The translations under genes were made by a program, and so were the position numbers. A stretch of 64,000 nt of DNA from Gracilimonas sp964505215 (GTDB lineage: Bacteria; Bacteroidota; Rhodothermia; Balneolales; Balneolaceae): assembly GCA_964505215.1 (NCBI GenBank), contig CAZDGU010000004.1, forward strand, positions 171,066 to 235,065. The letters are read 5' to 3'. Positions 36,750 to 47,234 of this stretch are shown in pieces. The number at the start of each line of letters is the position of its first letter. Position 1 is the stretch's first letter. The notes under the pieces were generated by a model. The model did not search any database. It was not told the DNA's origin and saw only the letters and a program-made list of their open reading frames with translations.

Positions 36750-39700
36750 ATGTATCTGATTTTTGATACCGAAACCACCGGTTTACCCAATGATTTTTCA
36801 GCTCCCATCACCGATTTGGATAACTGGCCCCGATTGGTTCAGCTGGCCTGGCAGCTGCACGACCACACCGGGGAACTGATTAACAGCGGCAATTATATTG
36901 TAAAACCGGAAGGATTTAGTATTCCTTTCAACTCGGAGAAAATTCATGGCATTTCTACAAAGCGAGCTCAGGAAGAAGGCGTAGATCTTGAGTTTGTGCT
37001 GCAGGAATTCTCCAAAGATATAGAACGGGCACATTTTCTGATTGGTCATAACGTCATTTTTGATGAAAAAATAATGGGGGCGGAATATCTGCGTAAAAAG
37101 CTGCCTTCTGCTATTATTGATAAACCAAAAATTGATACCAAAGATGATGGTACAGATGTGGCAAAAATAGAAGGTGGCCGGGGGGGCAGTTACAAATGGC
37201 CATCGTTAGGAGAGTTACACCATGCACTATTTGATAAAGGCTTTGAAGATGCCCACGATGCCGCCGCCGATGTGGAAGCCACGGCTCGCTGTTTTCTGGA
37301 AATGGTGCGCTTAGGTGCAACAAAGGTAAATTTTCCGATGGATGCCCGCCTGTATGAGCCGGCACAAAGCTATATAAAACGAGAAGCCTATATTGATTTA
37401 GTTTCTCCATCCCGGTTTAAAACCAAACAAACCGAAGCAGAAAAAACGGCTCAAAAAAAAAGTGGAAAGCAAGAAAAGGCTGATGCTGAGCAAATAAAGC
37501 AAGTCACCTTTACACATCTTCATAATCACTCCAAGTTTTCGGTGCTTCAGGCTACGGCCGGCATTCCCGATTTAGTTGCAAAGGCCAAAGAAGAAGGTAT
37601 GGAGGCCGTGGGACTTTGCGACCTTGGTAATATGTACGGAGCTTTTTCCTTTGCGGCAGCGGCTCGCAAAGAAGGGATAAAACCAATTATCGGATCCGAA
37701 TTTTATGTGGTTGAAGATCGGCTTCAGAAAAAATTTACCCGAGATAACAGAGACCGACGCTATCAAATTCCCATGTTTGCAAAGAACATGAACGGTTATA
37801 AAAATTTATCAAAACTGAGCTCTATAGGGTTTACAGAGGGATATTATTACAAATTCCCCCGAATTGACAAAGAGGTGATTGCGAAATATGCCGAAGATAT
37901 TATTTGCCTCAGCGGCGGTATAAGAGGCTGGCTGGCTGATTTGATTTTGAATAAGGGAGAAGAGTTTGCAGAAGAAGAATTGCAGTGGTGGATGCAAACT
38001 TTTGGGGATGATTTTTACCTGGAAGTGCTGAATCACGGCTTGGAAGAAGAAAAAAGAGTAAACGAAGTATTTCAGCAATTTTCAGAAAAATACGGGGTAA
38101 AACTGGTTGTTACCAATAACGTGTTTTACCTGGAAGAAGAAGACGCTAAAGCCCACGATGCACTTATTTGTATTGATGACGGTGAGCTGGTAAGCACGCC
38201 TAAGGGCCGGGGAAGAGGGTATAGATATGGCTTCCCGAATGATGAGTTTTATTTTAAAACTCAGGAAGAAATGAAAGAGCTCTTTTTGGACATACCTTCA
38301 GCCATAGAAAGCACGCAGGAAATTGTTGACAAGGTTGAGCCTATTGTGTTAGAACGAGATGTGATTCTGCCACATTTTGAGCTTCCGGAAGGCTTTGAAA
38401 CTGAAGACGATTACCTCCGCCATTTAACCTTTGAGGGCGCCAAAAATCACTATCCTGATTTAGATTTGGAGGTGGAAGAGCGCATTGAGCTGGAGCTGGG
38501 CATTATCAAAGAAATGGGCTTTGCCGGCTACTTCCTGATTGTGCAAGATTTTATTGCAGCAGCACGGGATATGGGCGTTTATGTGGGGCCCGGTCGTGGT
38601 TCGGCTGCCGGTTCGGTAGTAGCTTATTGTACGGGCATTACCAATATCGATCCGCTGGAATATGACTTACTGTTTGAGCGTTTTCTGAATCCGGAACGTG
38701 TTTCGATGCCTGATATTGATATTGATTTTGATGATGACGGACGTCAGCGCGTAATTGAGTATGTAGTTAATAAATATGGGAAAGATCAGGTTGCCCATAT
38801 TATCACCTTTGGTTCTATGGCGGCACGCTCATCGGTGCGAGACGTAGCCCGCGTGCTCGACTTACCGCTGGCGGATGCCGACCGTCTGGCAAAAATGGTT
38901 CCGGAGCGGCCGGGTACTTCTCTGGATGATGCCTTTGCAGAGGTAAAAGAACTGCGGGAAATACGTGACAGTGAGGGACTCGAAGCCGAAACCTTGCGCA
39001 TGGCTTATGTATTGGAAGGTTCGGTTCGGAATACCGGAATTCACGCAGCCGGTATTATTATTGCCCCCGATAAGCTCACCGAATACATTCCAATCAGCAC
39101 GGCAAAAGATGCCGATTTATATGCCACCCAGTACGACGGCAGCGTGATAGAAAATGCCGGTATGCTGAAAATGGATTTTCTGGGACTGAAAACCCTCTCC
39201 ATCTTAAAAACAGCTATTGGCTATGTGAAGGAAAATTACGGTAAAGAATATCATTTAGATGACATTCCTTTAGACGATGAGCCAACCTATAAGCTGTTTC
39301 AGCAAGGTGGAACGGCCGGTATTTTTCAGTTTGAAAGTGATGGAATGCGAAAGCATCTCAAAAACCTGAAGCCCACCGGTATAAATGATTTAATTGCGAT
39401 GAACGCGCTATACCGCCCGGGGCCTATGCAGTTCATCCCCGATTATATTGAGCGTAAGCACGGCCGTGAAAAAGTGGAGTACGACCACGAAGATTTACGA
39501 GAGCTTCTGGAGCCTACTTTTGGAATCATGATTTACCAGGAGCAGATTATGAAAGTGGCACAGCGCATGGGCGGCTACTCACTGGGAGAAGCGGATGTAC
39601 TGCGCCGTATTATGGGTAAGAAAAAGCCCGAACTGCTGCCTCCTGAAGAAGAAAAGTTTGTAAAACAGGCCATTGAAAAGGGATATGACGAAAAAGTAGC

Positions 39701-40970
39701 CAAACAAGTATTTGACAAAATGGCCATGTTTGCCGGCTACGGATTTAATAAATCGCACTCGGCGGCTTACTCGGTGGTAGCCTATCATACCATGTATTTT
39801 AAGGCCAATTACCCGGCGGAATATATGGCGGCGGTGATGACTCACAATATGAGCAACATCGAAAAAGTGTCGGCTTTTATTGAGGAGTGCCAGCGGATGA
39901 ATATTCCGGTTGATCCGCCTAATATCAACACGGCTTGGGGAAAGTTTCGTCCCAAAGACGGCCGCGTGCAGTATGGTATGTCGGCTATAAAAGGAGTGGG
40001 TTCTTCCGCTATTCAACATATTGTGGAGGAGCGGGAGGAAAACGGAGCATTCAGCTCAATTTTTGATTTTGCTACCCGAATTGATTTACGCATTTGTAAC
40101 CGAAAAACGCTGGAAAGCCTCATTATTGCCGGCGCCTTCGATACGCTGAATGAAAACAGAGCTCAGCTGCATTATTCTCTGGAAGATATTCTGTCGTATG
40201 CAGTGCGCAAGCAGGAAGAAATCAGGCTGAACCAAGGCAATTTATTTGGGGGTGAAAGTGGTGGCGAAGCAGCTCAGGCTCCTAAACTGCAGGAAGTAAC
40301 CCGATGGACACAAATCGAACGGTTGAATAAGGAGCGGGAACTGATTGGCTTTTATTTGAGTGGACATCCGCTCAGCCGTTTTGAAGAAGAGATTCGGTTA
40401 TTTGGCAAACAAAACCTGAGCGATGAAGTGTTCGGGCAAATGAGTGACCGGCAGGAAATTCGATTTATTGCCATCATCACTTCTGTAAAAAGAATAACAG
40501 ACAAAAAAGGAAGGCCTTTCGCTTTTTTGCAGGTTGAAGATTTGAATAACTCTGTGGAAGTGATTGCATTCAGCAAAACTTACGACCAATACATGGGATT
40601 ACTGCAAACCGACAACGTATTGTTTATTGATGGAATTGTAGATACACGGAGAGGACAGCCAAAAGTAATTGCCAATTCTTTTGAACGGGTTGAAAACTTG
40701 CGGGAAAAATTTCAAGACCAGCTGAGTTTAAAAATTGATTTAAAAACGTCGGAATTGCAAAAAGATCATCTCAAGCAAATTGAAACACTGTTTTCTATCA
40801 ATAAAGGGAGCACACAGGTTCGGTTAGCCATTCACAGCTCGGAGGCAAATGCTCCCATTCGCATGAATGTGCGTAACTTTGTGATTGAACCTAACGATGA
40901 TTTACTAAGGGGTTTGCGTGAAGTATTAGGAAAAGAAGCCGTTCAGCTGGTTCACGCAAAAGGAAGCTGA
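36750..40970 (+). CDS. dnaE: DNA polymerase III alpha subunit with fused DnaQ-like exonuclease
   Basis: Replicative polymerase of 1406 residues. Residues about 1-190 are a DEDDh proofreading exonuclease (Asp6-x-Glu8 in FDTETTG, NVIFDEKIMG, and HDAAADVEAT near the end). After a charged linker, a PHP domain begins about residue 253 (HLHNHSKFSVL). The C-family polymerase core holds catalytic PDIDIDFDDDGR. An HhH region and a C-terminal OB fold (about residues 1235-1320) follow. In the PHP domain the usual DHGN after the first motif reads DLGN, so the PHP metal site is probably inactive and proofreading rests on the fused exonuclease. Similar fusions are common in related Bacteroidota. Confidence 0.94.
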   Translation: MYLIFDTETTGLPNDFSAPITDLDNWPRLVQLAWQLHDHTGELINSGNYIVKPEGFSIPFNSEKIHGISTKRAQEEGVDLEFVLQEFSKDIERAHFLIGHNVIFDEKIMGAEYLRKKLPSAIIDKPKIDTKDDGTDVAKIEGGRGGSYKWPSLGELHHALFDKGFEDAHDAAADVEATARCFLEMVRLGATKVNFPMDARLYEPAQSYIKREAYIDLVSPSRFKTKQTEAEKTAQKKSGKQEKADAEQIKQVTFTHLHNHSKFSVLQATAGIPDLVAKAKEEGMEAVGLCDLGNMYGAFSFAAAARKEGIKPIIGSEFYVVEDRLQKKFTRDNRDRRYQIPMFAKNMNGYKNLSKLSSIGFTEGYYYKFPRIDKEVIAKYAEDIICLSGGIRGWLADLILNKGEEFAEEELQWWMQTFGDDFYLEVLNHGLEEEKRVNEVFQQFSEKYGVKLVVTNNVFYLEEEDAKAHDALICIDDGELVSTPKGRGRGYRYGFPNDEFYFKTQEEMKELFLDIPSAIESTQEIVDKVEPIVLERDVILPHFELPEGFETEDDYLRHLTFEGAKNHYPDLDLEVEERIELELGIIKEMGFAGYFLIVQDFIAAARDMGVYVGPGRGSAAGSVVAYCTGITNIDPLEYDLLFERFLNPERVSMPDIDIDFDDDGRQRVIEYVVNKYGKDQVAHIITFGSMAARSSVRDVARVLDLPLADADRLAKMVPERPGTSLDDAFAEVKELREIRDSEGLEAETLRMAYVLEGSVRNTGIHAAGIIIAPDKLTEYIPISTAKDADLYATQYDGSVIENAGMLKMDFLGLKTLSILKTAIGYVKENYGKEYHLDDIPLDDEPTYKLFQQGGTAGIFQFESDGMRKHLKNLKPTGINDLIAMNALYRPGPMQFIPDYIERKHGREKVEYDHEDLRELLEPTFGIMIYQEQIMKVAQRMGGYSLGEADVLRRIMGKKKPELLPPEEEKFVKQAIEKGYDEKVAKQVFDKMAMFAGYGFNKSHSAAYSVVAYHTMYFKANYPAEYMAAVMTHNMSNIEKVSAFIEECQRMNIPVDPPNINTAWGKFRPKDGRVQYGMSAIKGVGSSAIQHIVEEREENGAFSSIFDFATRIDLRICNRKTLESLIIAGAFDTLNENRAQLHYSLEDILSYAVRKQEEIRLNQGNLFGGESGGEAAQAPKLQEVTRWTQIERLNKERELIGFYLSGHPLSRFEEEIRLFGKQNLSDEVFGQMSDRQEIRFIAIITSVKRITDKKGRPFAFLQVEDLNNSVEVIAFSKTYDQYMGLLQTDNVLFIDGIVDTRRGQPKVIANSFERVENLREKFQDQLSLKIDLKTSELQKDHLKQIETLFSINKGSTQVRLAIHSSEANAPIRMNVRNFVIEPNDDLLRGLREVLGKEAVQLVHAKGS

Positions 40971-41112
40971 TGATACCTGAAAAACGGCTTCAATTAAATA
41001 AAGTATAAAGCTATGCTATCAGCCCCATAATTTAAAAGAATGTGTATTGTTGACTGAATTATCACGATATTTAGAGCAGTTTAAAGATTTCAAATAAAAA
41101 GTAAAGAATATT

Positions 41113-41439
41113 ATGGCAAAACCAATTGAATTAACCGATTCGAACTTCGAGGATGAAGTATTAAAATCTGATCAGCCTGTGTTAGTTGATTTTTGGGCAG
41201 AATGGTGTGGCCCATGCCGCATGATTGGTCCTATTGTTGAAGAATTGGCCGGTGAATACGAAGGAAAAGCAAAAATTGGAAAAGTTGACGTTGACAGTAA
41301 CCCCGAGGTTTCCGTTAAGTATGGAATCCGAAGCATTCCATCGCTGCTGATTTTTAAAAATGGCGAGGTTGTGGATCAAGTTGTAGGAGCTGTTCCTAAA
41401 TCTCAGCTAACCAAGCAGTTAGATGCTCAAGTAGCATAA
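41113..41439 (+). CDS. trxA: Thioredoxin
   Basis: A 108-residue dithiol-disulfide oxidoreductase that supplies electrons, for example to ribonucleotide reductase. The active site WCGPC has Cys32 and Cys35, and a cis-Pro is in SIPSLL. Length and motif spacing are those of cytoplasmic thioredoxin. It is monocistronic with a strong terminator. The 142-base gap after dnaE has no other recognised feature. Confidence 0.96.
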   Translation: MAKPIELTDSNFEDEVLKSDQPVLVDFWAEWCGPCRMIGPIVEELAGEYEGKAKIGKVDVDSNPEVSVKYGIRSIPSLLIFKNGEVVDQVVGAVPKSQLTKQLDAQVA

Positions 41440-41460
41440 CACAAATTGCGTAGCTATTTT

Positions 41461-41497
41461 AAAAAGCAGTGCTAATGAGGCACTGCTTTTTTTTTTG
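41461..41497 (+). terminator. Terminator of thioredoxin gene
   Basis: An 11-bp perfect stem (AAAAGCAGTGC/GCACTGCTTTT) with a 7-base loop and a run of about ten T, 22 bases after the stop codon. Confidence 0.9.
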
Positions 41498-41578
41498 AAT
41501 TTTTACAAGTAAGATGAATTTTCAAACCTAATGAAAGGTTATTTTAGGGCAAATTCGAAGGATGGAATATAATTATCT

Positions 41579-42643
41579 ATGAAAAAAATACTGATTGTTA
41601 CCGGGGTATTAGCCGTTGTTGCCCTGCTTGTTATACCCAAAATAAATGAATTTACAGGTTCAAAAGGAGCCTCTAAAAACGGCAAACCAAGTAATGCTCC
41701 GCTTTCGGTAGAGGTATTTGTGATACGCCCGGATACTATTCAAAATAATATTTTTACCACCGGTACGCTCATTGCCAACGAGAATGTAGAGCTTGCCAGT
41801 GAACGATCGGGGCTGATTCAGCAAATTTATTTAGAAGAAGGTAAAACCGTCAAAAAAAATGAACTGTTGGTTAAGATTAACGACAGCGAGTTGCAGGCAC
41901 AGCTAAAGCGGGCTCAATTTCGGCTAACCTTGGCCAAAGACCGCGAGCTCCGGCAGAAACAGCTTCTGGATAAAGGCGGTATCAGTCAGGAAGAATATGA
42001 TGCTACACTTAATGAAGTAAATGTGCTGCAGGCCGAAGTTCGCCTGATTGAAGCTCAAATTGATAAAACCGAAATCCGTGCTCCATTTGATGGACAAATT
42101 GGCCTTAAGTATGTAAGCGAAGGCAGTTATATCAACCCAAGCACGCGTATTGCCACCCTTCAGGATATTGATCCTATTAAAATAGATTTTTCTGTACCCG
42201 AGCGATATGCTCCTCAAATTGAAGTTGGCAATAAAATCAGCTTTACCGTTTCAGGTTCTGGTCAGACTTTTTATGCGGAAGTGTATGCCAAAGAGCCGCG
42301 TATTGATACGGAAACGCGTTCGTTACAGGTGCGTGCTAAAAGCGATAACAAAGAAGGACGCTTGCTGCCGGGTGCTTTTGCAGATTTAGAACTAACACTT
42401 TCTACTGTAGAAGATGCGCTGATGGTGCCTTCCATTTCGCTGGTTCCTGAACTGCAGGGACAAAAAGTTTTTGTGATTAAAAACGGACTGGTGCAGCCCC
42501 AATCGGTAGAAACCGGCCTTAGAACCGCGAAAAAGGTTCAAATCATAAAAGGAATAGCGGCCGGCGATTCAGTGCTTACCACCGGCTTGTTGCAGGTGCG
42601 CCCGGGAATGCCGGTAAAAATTTCACACGTAGAAGCGGAGTAA
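41579..42643 (+). CDS. RND efflux periplasmic adaptor (membrane fusion protein)
   Basis: A 354-residue inner-membrane-anchored adaptor linking the RND pump to the outer-membrane channel. An N-terminal hydrophobic segment (about residues 4-22) is followed by a lipoyl half-motif (about 58-95), an alpha-helical hairpin (about 100-165, GGISQEEYDATLNEVNVL) and the second lipoyl half (EIRAPFDGQIG). Beta-barrel and membrane-proximal domains follow. The RND pump gene starts 1 base after the stop. It belongs to the same operon as the pump and TolC-like genes. Confidence 0.93.
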   Translation: MKKILIVTGVLAVVALLVIPKINEFTGSKGASKNGKPSNAPLSVEVFVIRPDTIQNNIFTTGTLIANENVELASERSGLIQQIYLEEGKTVKKNELLVKINDSELQAQLKRAQFRLTLAKDRELRQKQLLDKGGISQEEYDATLNEVNVLQAEVRLIEAQIDKTEIRAPFDGQIGLKYVSEGSYINPSTRIATLQDIDPIKIDFSVPERYAPQIEVGNKISFTVSGSGQTFYAEVYAKEPRIDTETRSLQVRAKSDNKEGRLLPGAFADLELTLSTVEDALMVPSISLVPELQGQKVFVIKNGLVQPQSVETGLRTAKKVQIIKGIAAGDSVLTTGLLQVRPGMPVKISHVEAE

Positions 42644-42644
42644 T

Positions 42645-45600
42645 ATGAGTTTATCGTCCCTGAGTATTCGTCGCCCGGTTCTGGCTACCGTTTTCTCTAT
42701 TGTTATTGTACTGTTTGGTATTATTTCATTCAACTACCTGCCTGTTCGGGAATATCCTGCCGTAGATCCACCTATAGTTACCGTTAGTACTTCTTATATA
42801 GGTGCCAATGCCGAGGTGATAGAATCACAAATCACCGAGCCGCTGGAGGAGGAAATCAACGGAATTGCTGGAATTAAAAATCTGACGTCGGTAAGCCGTG
42901 AAGGCCGGAGTACCGTAACCGTAGAGTTTGATTTAGACATAGATTTGGAAACCGCTGCCAACGACGTGCGCTCCAGAGTATCACGCGCCGTCCGTAATAT
43001 TCCGCCTGATGCCGACCCTCCGGTTATTTCCAAAGCCGATGCCGATGCCCGGCCTATTTTATTCTTCAATATAAAAAGTGATTCCCGGAATCTGCTGCAG
43101 CTCACCGACATTGCCATCAACTACTTTAAAGAACGGGTGCAAACCATTCCCGGCGTAAGCAGCGTGCAAATTTGGGGTGATAAAACCTACGCCATGCGCC
43201 TGTGGTTAGATCCCATGAGGCTGGCCGCTTATGACCTCACCCCGTTAGACGTAAGAAATGCACTTACCAGCGAAAATGTGGAACTGCCTTCCGGCCGAAT
43301 TGAAGGAGATTTAACCGAGCTTACCGTGCGAACAATGGGTCGCATGACCACTGAAGAGGAATTCAATAATCTGATTATCAGCCAACGAAATGGAAGCACC
43401 ATCAAGCTTCGTGATGTGGGCAGGGCTGAATTAGGTCCCCAAAACGAGCGCACCGTTCTGAAACGCGACGGCGTGCCCATGGTGGGCGTGGTGCTCATTC
43501 CTCAACCCGGCGCCAACCAAATTGATATTGCGGATGAGTTTTATCGCCGTGCCGAAGCCATCAGAGGTGACCTTCCCCCGGATATTGAAACCGCCATTGG
43601 TTTTGACAGTACCGATTACGTACGAGCATCCATCACGGAAGTACAGCAAACTATTTTCATAGCTTTCTTATTGGTGATCGGCATTATCTTCTTTTTTCTA
43701 AGAGACTGGCGAACCACGCTCATTCCCGTTTTGGTGATTCCAATTGCTTTAATTGGAGCCTTTTTTGTGATGTATATGGCCGGTTTTTCCATCAACGTGC
43801 TTACGCTGCTGGCCATTGTACTGGCTATCGGTTTGGTGGTAGATGATGCCATTGTGGTGCTGGAAAATATTTACGCCAAAATTGAGCAGGGACAAGAACC
43901 CGTAATTGCCGGAATTTTAGGTTCCAGAGAAATATTTTTTGCGGTGATTTCTACCTCAGCGGCACTGGTTTCGGTATTTTTACCCATTCTGTTCTTAGGA
44001 GGAATAACGGGACGTTTATTTCGTGAATTCGGAGTAGTTATTGCCGGAGCGGTTATTATTTCATCTTTTGTAGCGCTCACGCTTACGCCCATGCTTTCGT
44101 CTAAATTGCTGAAAAAGCGGGAAAGGCATAACAAATTGTACGAAATGACAGAGCCCTTTTTTATTGGGTTGAACCGAGCATATAGAAACTCTCTGCAGGC
44201 TTTTATGAATTTACGCTGGCTGGCCTTTGTGATTATTGCTGCATCCGGTGGGTTGATTTATTTATTTATGATGACGCTTCCTCAAGAAATTGCACCGCTG
44301 GAAGATAGAAGCCGCGTTCGGATGTTTGCTCAGGCACCGGAAGGCGCCTCCTTCGAATATATGGACAATTATATGGATCGCCTGATTGCCTTGGTGCAAG
44401 ACAGCATCCCCGAAGCGCAAGCCGTTATTTCCGTAACATCACCCGGTTTTGGCGCATCCAGTTCTGTAAACACCGGTTTTGCATTTACTATTCTCACCAA
44501 TCCGGAAAACAGAAACCGTTCTCAAAGCCAGATTGCTGACGAACTTTCTGAAATGGTAACCGATTTAAGCGGAGCCCAAACCTTTGTGTCTCAGGAACAA
44601 ACCATTGGGAGCAGTCGTGGCGGATTTCCCGTACAGTTCGTACTTCAGCATCAGGATTTTGAACGGCTGAGCCAAGCCATACCAACTTTTCTGGAAGAAG
44701 TTCGAAACGAGCAGATGTTCACCTATCAGGATGTGGATTTGAAATTCAACAAGCCCGAGCTTCAGGTATCTATTGACCGTGAACGAGCGCAAGATTTGGG
44801 AGTTTCAGTCCGCGATATAGCCGAAACCCTTCAGCTTTCACTGAGTGGTCGCCGTTTCGATTTCTTCATTATGAATGCAAAACAATATCAGGTAATTGGG
44901 CAGGTGAGCCGCCACAACCGTAATGCACCGATCGATTTAACCAGTTTGTACGTGCGCAGCAACGAAGGCCGGCTCATTCAGTTAGACAATTTAGTAACTC
45001 TTGCGGAGGAAAGCAGTCCGCCGCAGCTGTATCGATTTAACAGATATGCTTCAGCCACGGTTTCGGCCAGCTTAGCTCCGGGCTACACCATTGCGGATGG
45101 CATTGAGAAAATGGAAGAAATTACGGCCCGCGTACTGGATCAAACATTTACCACCAGTTTAGCAGGACCATCCCGCGATTTTGCCGAAAGCTCATCCAGT
45201 TTAGGCTTCATTTTTATGTTAGCACTGGTGCTGGTTTACTTGGTGCTTTCCGCTCAGTTCGAAAGCTTCCGGGATCCTTTCACCATTATGCTAACGGTTC
45301 CTCTGGCACTGGCCGGGGCACTGCTGAGCATGTGGTATTTTAATGGCACCTTGAACATTTTCAGCCAGATTGGAATGATTATGCTCATTGGCCTGGTCAC
45401 CAAAAACGGAATCCTCATCGTTGAGTTTGCAAATCAGCGCCAGCGACAGGGGCTTTCAATTGTTGATGCCATTATGGATGCTGCTGCCGCGCGATTCAGA
45501 CCTATTTTAATGACCAGTATTTCTACCGTATTAGGAATTCTGCCCATTGCTTTAGCCTTAGGAGCGGGCGCAGAAAGCAGAACTTCGATGGGAATTGCCG

Positions 45601-45752
45601 TAATTGGAGGGTTGATTATCGGAAGTCTGTTAACTTTATATGTGATTCCCGCCATGTATTCCTACTTATCTCCCGTTAAATCAGAAGATGACTTTATTGA
45701 TGACGAAACGATTAAAAAAGCAGAGGAAAAACTTGAAAAGGCACCGGTTTAA
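42645..45752 (+). CDS. RND multidrug efflux pump subunit
   Basis: A 1035-residue proton-driven exporter of the HAE1/AcrB family. Twelve membrane segments in two halves flank large periplasmic loops. Motif VVDDAIVVLENI in segment 4 carries the paired aspartates of the proton relay, and LVTKNGILIVEF in segment 10 carries the matching lysine. Full length. It forms an operon with the adaptor upstream and the TolC family gene immediately downstream. Substrates cannot be read from sequence; drugs or toxic organics are usual. Confidence 0.94.
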   Translation: MSLSSLSIRRPVLATVFSIVIVLFGIISFNYLPVREYPAVDPPIVTVSTSYIGANAEVIESQITEPLEEEINGIAGIKNLTSVSREGRSTVTVEFDLDIDLETAANDVRSRVSRAVRNIPPDADPPVISKADADARPILFFNIKSDSRNLLQLTDIAINYFKERVQTIPGVSSVQIWGDKTYAMRLWLDPMRLAAYDLTPLDVRNALTSENVELPSGRIEGDLTELTVRTMGRMTTEEEFNNLIISQRNGSTIKLRDVGRAELGPQNERTVLKRDGVPMVGVVLIPQPGANQIDIADEFYRRAEAIRGDLPPDIETAIGFDSTDYVRASITEVQQTIFIAFLLVIGIIFFFLRDWRTTLIPVLVIPIALIGAFFVMYMAGFSINVLTLLAIVLAIGLVVDDAIVVLENIYAKIEQGQEPVIAGILGSREIFFAVISTSAALVSVFLPILFLGGITGRLFREFGVVIAGAVIISSFVALTLTPMLSSKLLKKRERHNKLYEMTEPFFIGLNRAYRNSLQAFMNLRWLAFVIIAASGGLIYLFMMTLPQEIAPLEDRSRVRMFAQAPEGASFEYMDNYMDRLIALVQDSIPEAQAVISVTSPGFGASSSVNTGFAFTILTNPENRNRSQSQIADELSEMVTDLSGAQTFVSQEQTIGSSRGGFPVQFVLQHQDFERLSQAIPTFLEEVRNEQMFTYQDVDLKFNKPELQVSIDRERAQDLGVSVRDIAETLQLSLSGRRFDFFIMNAKQYQVIGQVSRHNRNAPIDLTSLYVRSNEGRLIQLDNLVTLAEESSPPQLYRFNRYASATVSASLAPGYTIADGIEKMEEITARVLDQTFTTSLAGPSRDFAESSSSLGFIFMLALVLVYLVLSAQFESFRDPFTIMLTVPLALAGALLSMWYFNGTLNIFSQIGMIMLIGLVTKNGILIVEFANQRQRQGLSIVDAIMDAAAARFRPILMTSISTVLGILPIALALGAGAESRTSMGIAVIGGLIIGSLLTLYVIPAMYSYLSPVKSEDDFIDDETIKKAEEKLEKAPV

Positions 45753-45753
45753 C

Positions 45754-47079
45754 ATGACAAAATTACCATTAAGCATACTGCCGGTTTTATTTTGTTGGAT
45801 ACTGGCTCCTTCAGTGAATGCGCAAGATACGCTAAGCATTCAACACGTAATTGAAACCGGATTAGAGAAAAACTTTTCCATTCGAATTGCTAAAAATGAA
45901 GCGCGTATTTCTGAAAACAACAACAGTTTAGGGAACGCGGGAATGCTCCCGGTTATAACAGCCGATGGCGCCATTAACAAGCGGATTGAAGACAGCGAGA
46001 CGGAGTACTCCTCTAACGCAATACCCGACAGGAATGATAAGAATGCCAAAACTACCATTCTAAACTATGGTGTGGATGCAAGCTGGACTGTTTTTGACGG
46101 TTTGACAATGTTTGCAACCGCAGATCGGCTGGCACTGGAAGCTGAGCTGGGAGAAACTCAGGCAAGGCTGCAGTTAGAAAGCCTGCTGGCCGAAATCATA
46201 AGCACTTACTATCAAATTTCGGGACAGCAAAATGCTTTTAAAGTAATTGAAAATACGGTGGGTGTTTCTAAGGAACGTATTCGTATTGCTGAAACAAAGC
46301 TGGATTTAGGCTCCGGCTCAGAATATGATTTACTGCAGGCCCAGGCCGACTTCAATGCAGACCGCGCAGCTCTGATTCGTGCAGGAACCGGACTGAAACA
46401 GGCTAAGATTTTACTCACTCAAGTACTTGCAGACACCAGCCTCACCGGCTTTAATGTAGCTGATCAGATTGTGCTGGCAGAACCGTTAAAACTGAATGAA
46501 TTACTTCAATTTGCAAAAAAAGAAAATACGCAGTTGAAAGCAGCCCGGTTAAGTAATAGAGCCGCTGATGCAGAAATTCGGGAAATTACAGGAGAATGGT
46601 TCCCACAAATAACGGTTAATGGAGGTTATGGCTATCAGCGCACGGAAGCAAGCACCGGCTTTGCTGACTACTCGAAGACCAAAGGATTTAGCTATGGCGT
46701 GACGGCTCGGATCAATTTATTTGATGGATTCAATAAGAACCGAAGAAAGCAAAATGCACAAATTGCCGCCAAGAATGAAGAGCTGAGGCTGCAAGATTTA
46801 GAGTTTCAGGTGCGTGCACAAATTAAGCAAATCTATGCACGCTATTCTGATGCACTTTCGCTGATAGCTTTGGAAGAAGAAAACCTGCAATATGCCCAGC
46901 AAAGTCAGGAAATTGCCCTGGAGCGCTTTCGGTTAGGAACCATCAGCTCGGTAGAACTTCGGGAGGCTCAGCTGAGCCTGCTGGATGCCGAAAACCGCCT
47001 TATTTCTGCCCAAATAGAAGCCAAAACCGCTGAAACAGAACTCCTGCGCCTAAGCGGAAAATTGCTATCCAAGCCATAA
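45754..47079 (+). CDS. TolC-family outer membrane channel
   Basis: Outer-membrane exit duct of the RND system. The chosen ATG at 45754 lies 1 base after the pump's stop and gives a signal peptide ending SVNAQ; an earlier in-frame start would overlap the pump gene and add a basic leader. The 441 residues contain the two alpha-helical repeat regions with LGSGSEYDLLQAQADFNADRAALI and LGTISSVELREAQLSLLDAENRLI, the TolC-family hallmark. Confidence 0.93.
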   Translation: MTKLPLSILPVLFCWILAPSVNAQDTLSIQHVIETGLEKNFSIRIAKNEARISENNNSLGNAGMLPVITADGAINKRIEDSETEYSSNAIPDRNDKNAKTTILNYGVDASWTVFDGLTMFATADRLALEAELGETQARLQLESLLAEIISTYYQISGQQNAFKVIENTVGVSKERIRIAETKLDLGSGSEYDLLQAQADFNADRAALIRAGTGLKQAKILLTQVLADTSLTGFNVADQIVLAEPLKLNELLQFAKKENTQLKAARLSNRAADAEIREITGEWFPQITVNGGYGYQRTEASTGFADYSKTKGFSYGVTARINLFDGFNKNRRKQNAQIAAKNEELRLQDLEFQVRAQIKQIYARYSDALSLIALEEENLQYAQQSQEIALERFRLGTISSVELREAQLSLLDAENRLISAQIEAKTAETELLRLSGKLLSKP

Positions 47080-47234
47080 GTACAAAGCGAAAGCATCGGC
47101 GTCAAATTTCATTGAATTGATTAAGGATGATAAGCAACGTAATCCATAGCAAACCTTCGAACCGATAGTTTTTTCATAATCCACAACGCAGGCGCCGTTC
47201 CACATCCCAATTACATTCCCGAGACTGCCGCGTC

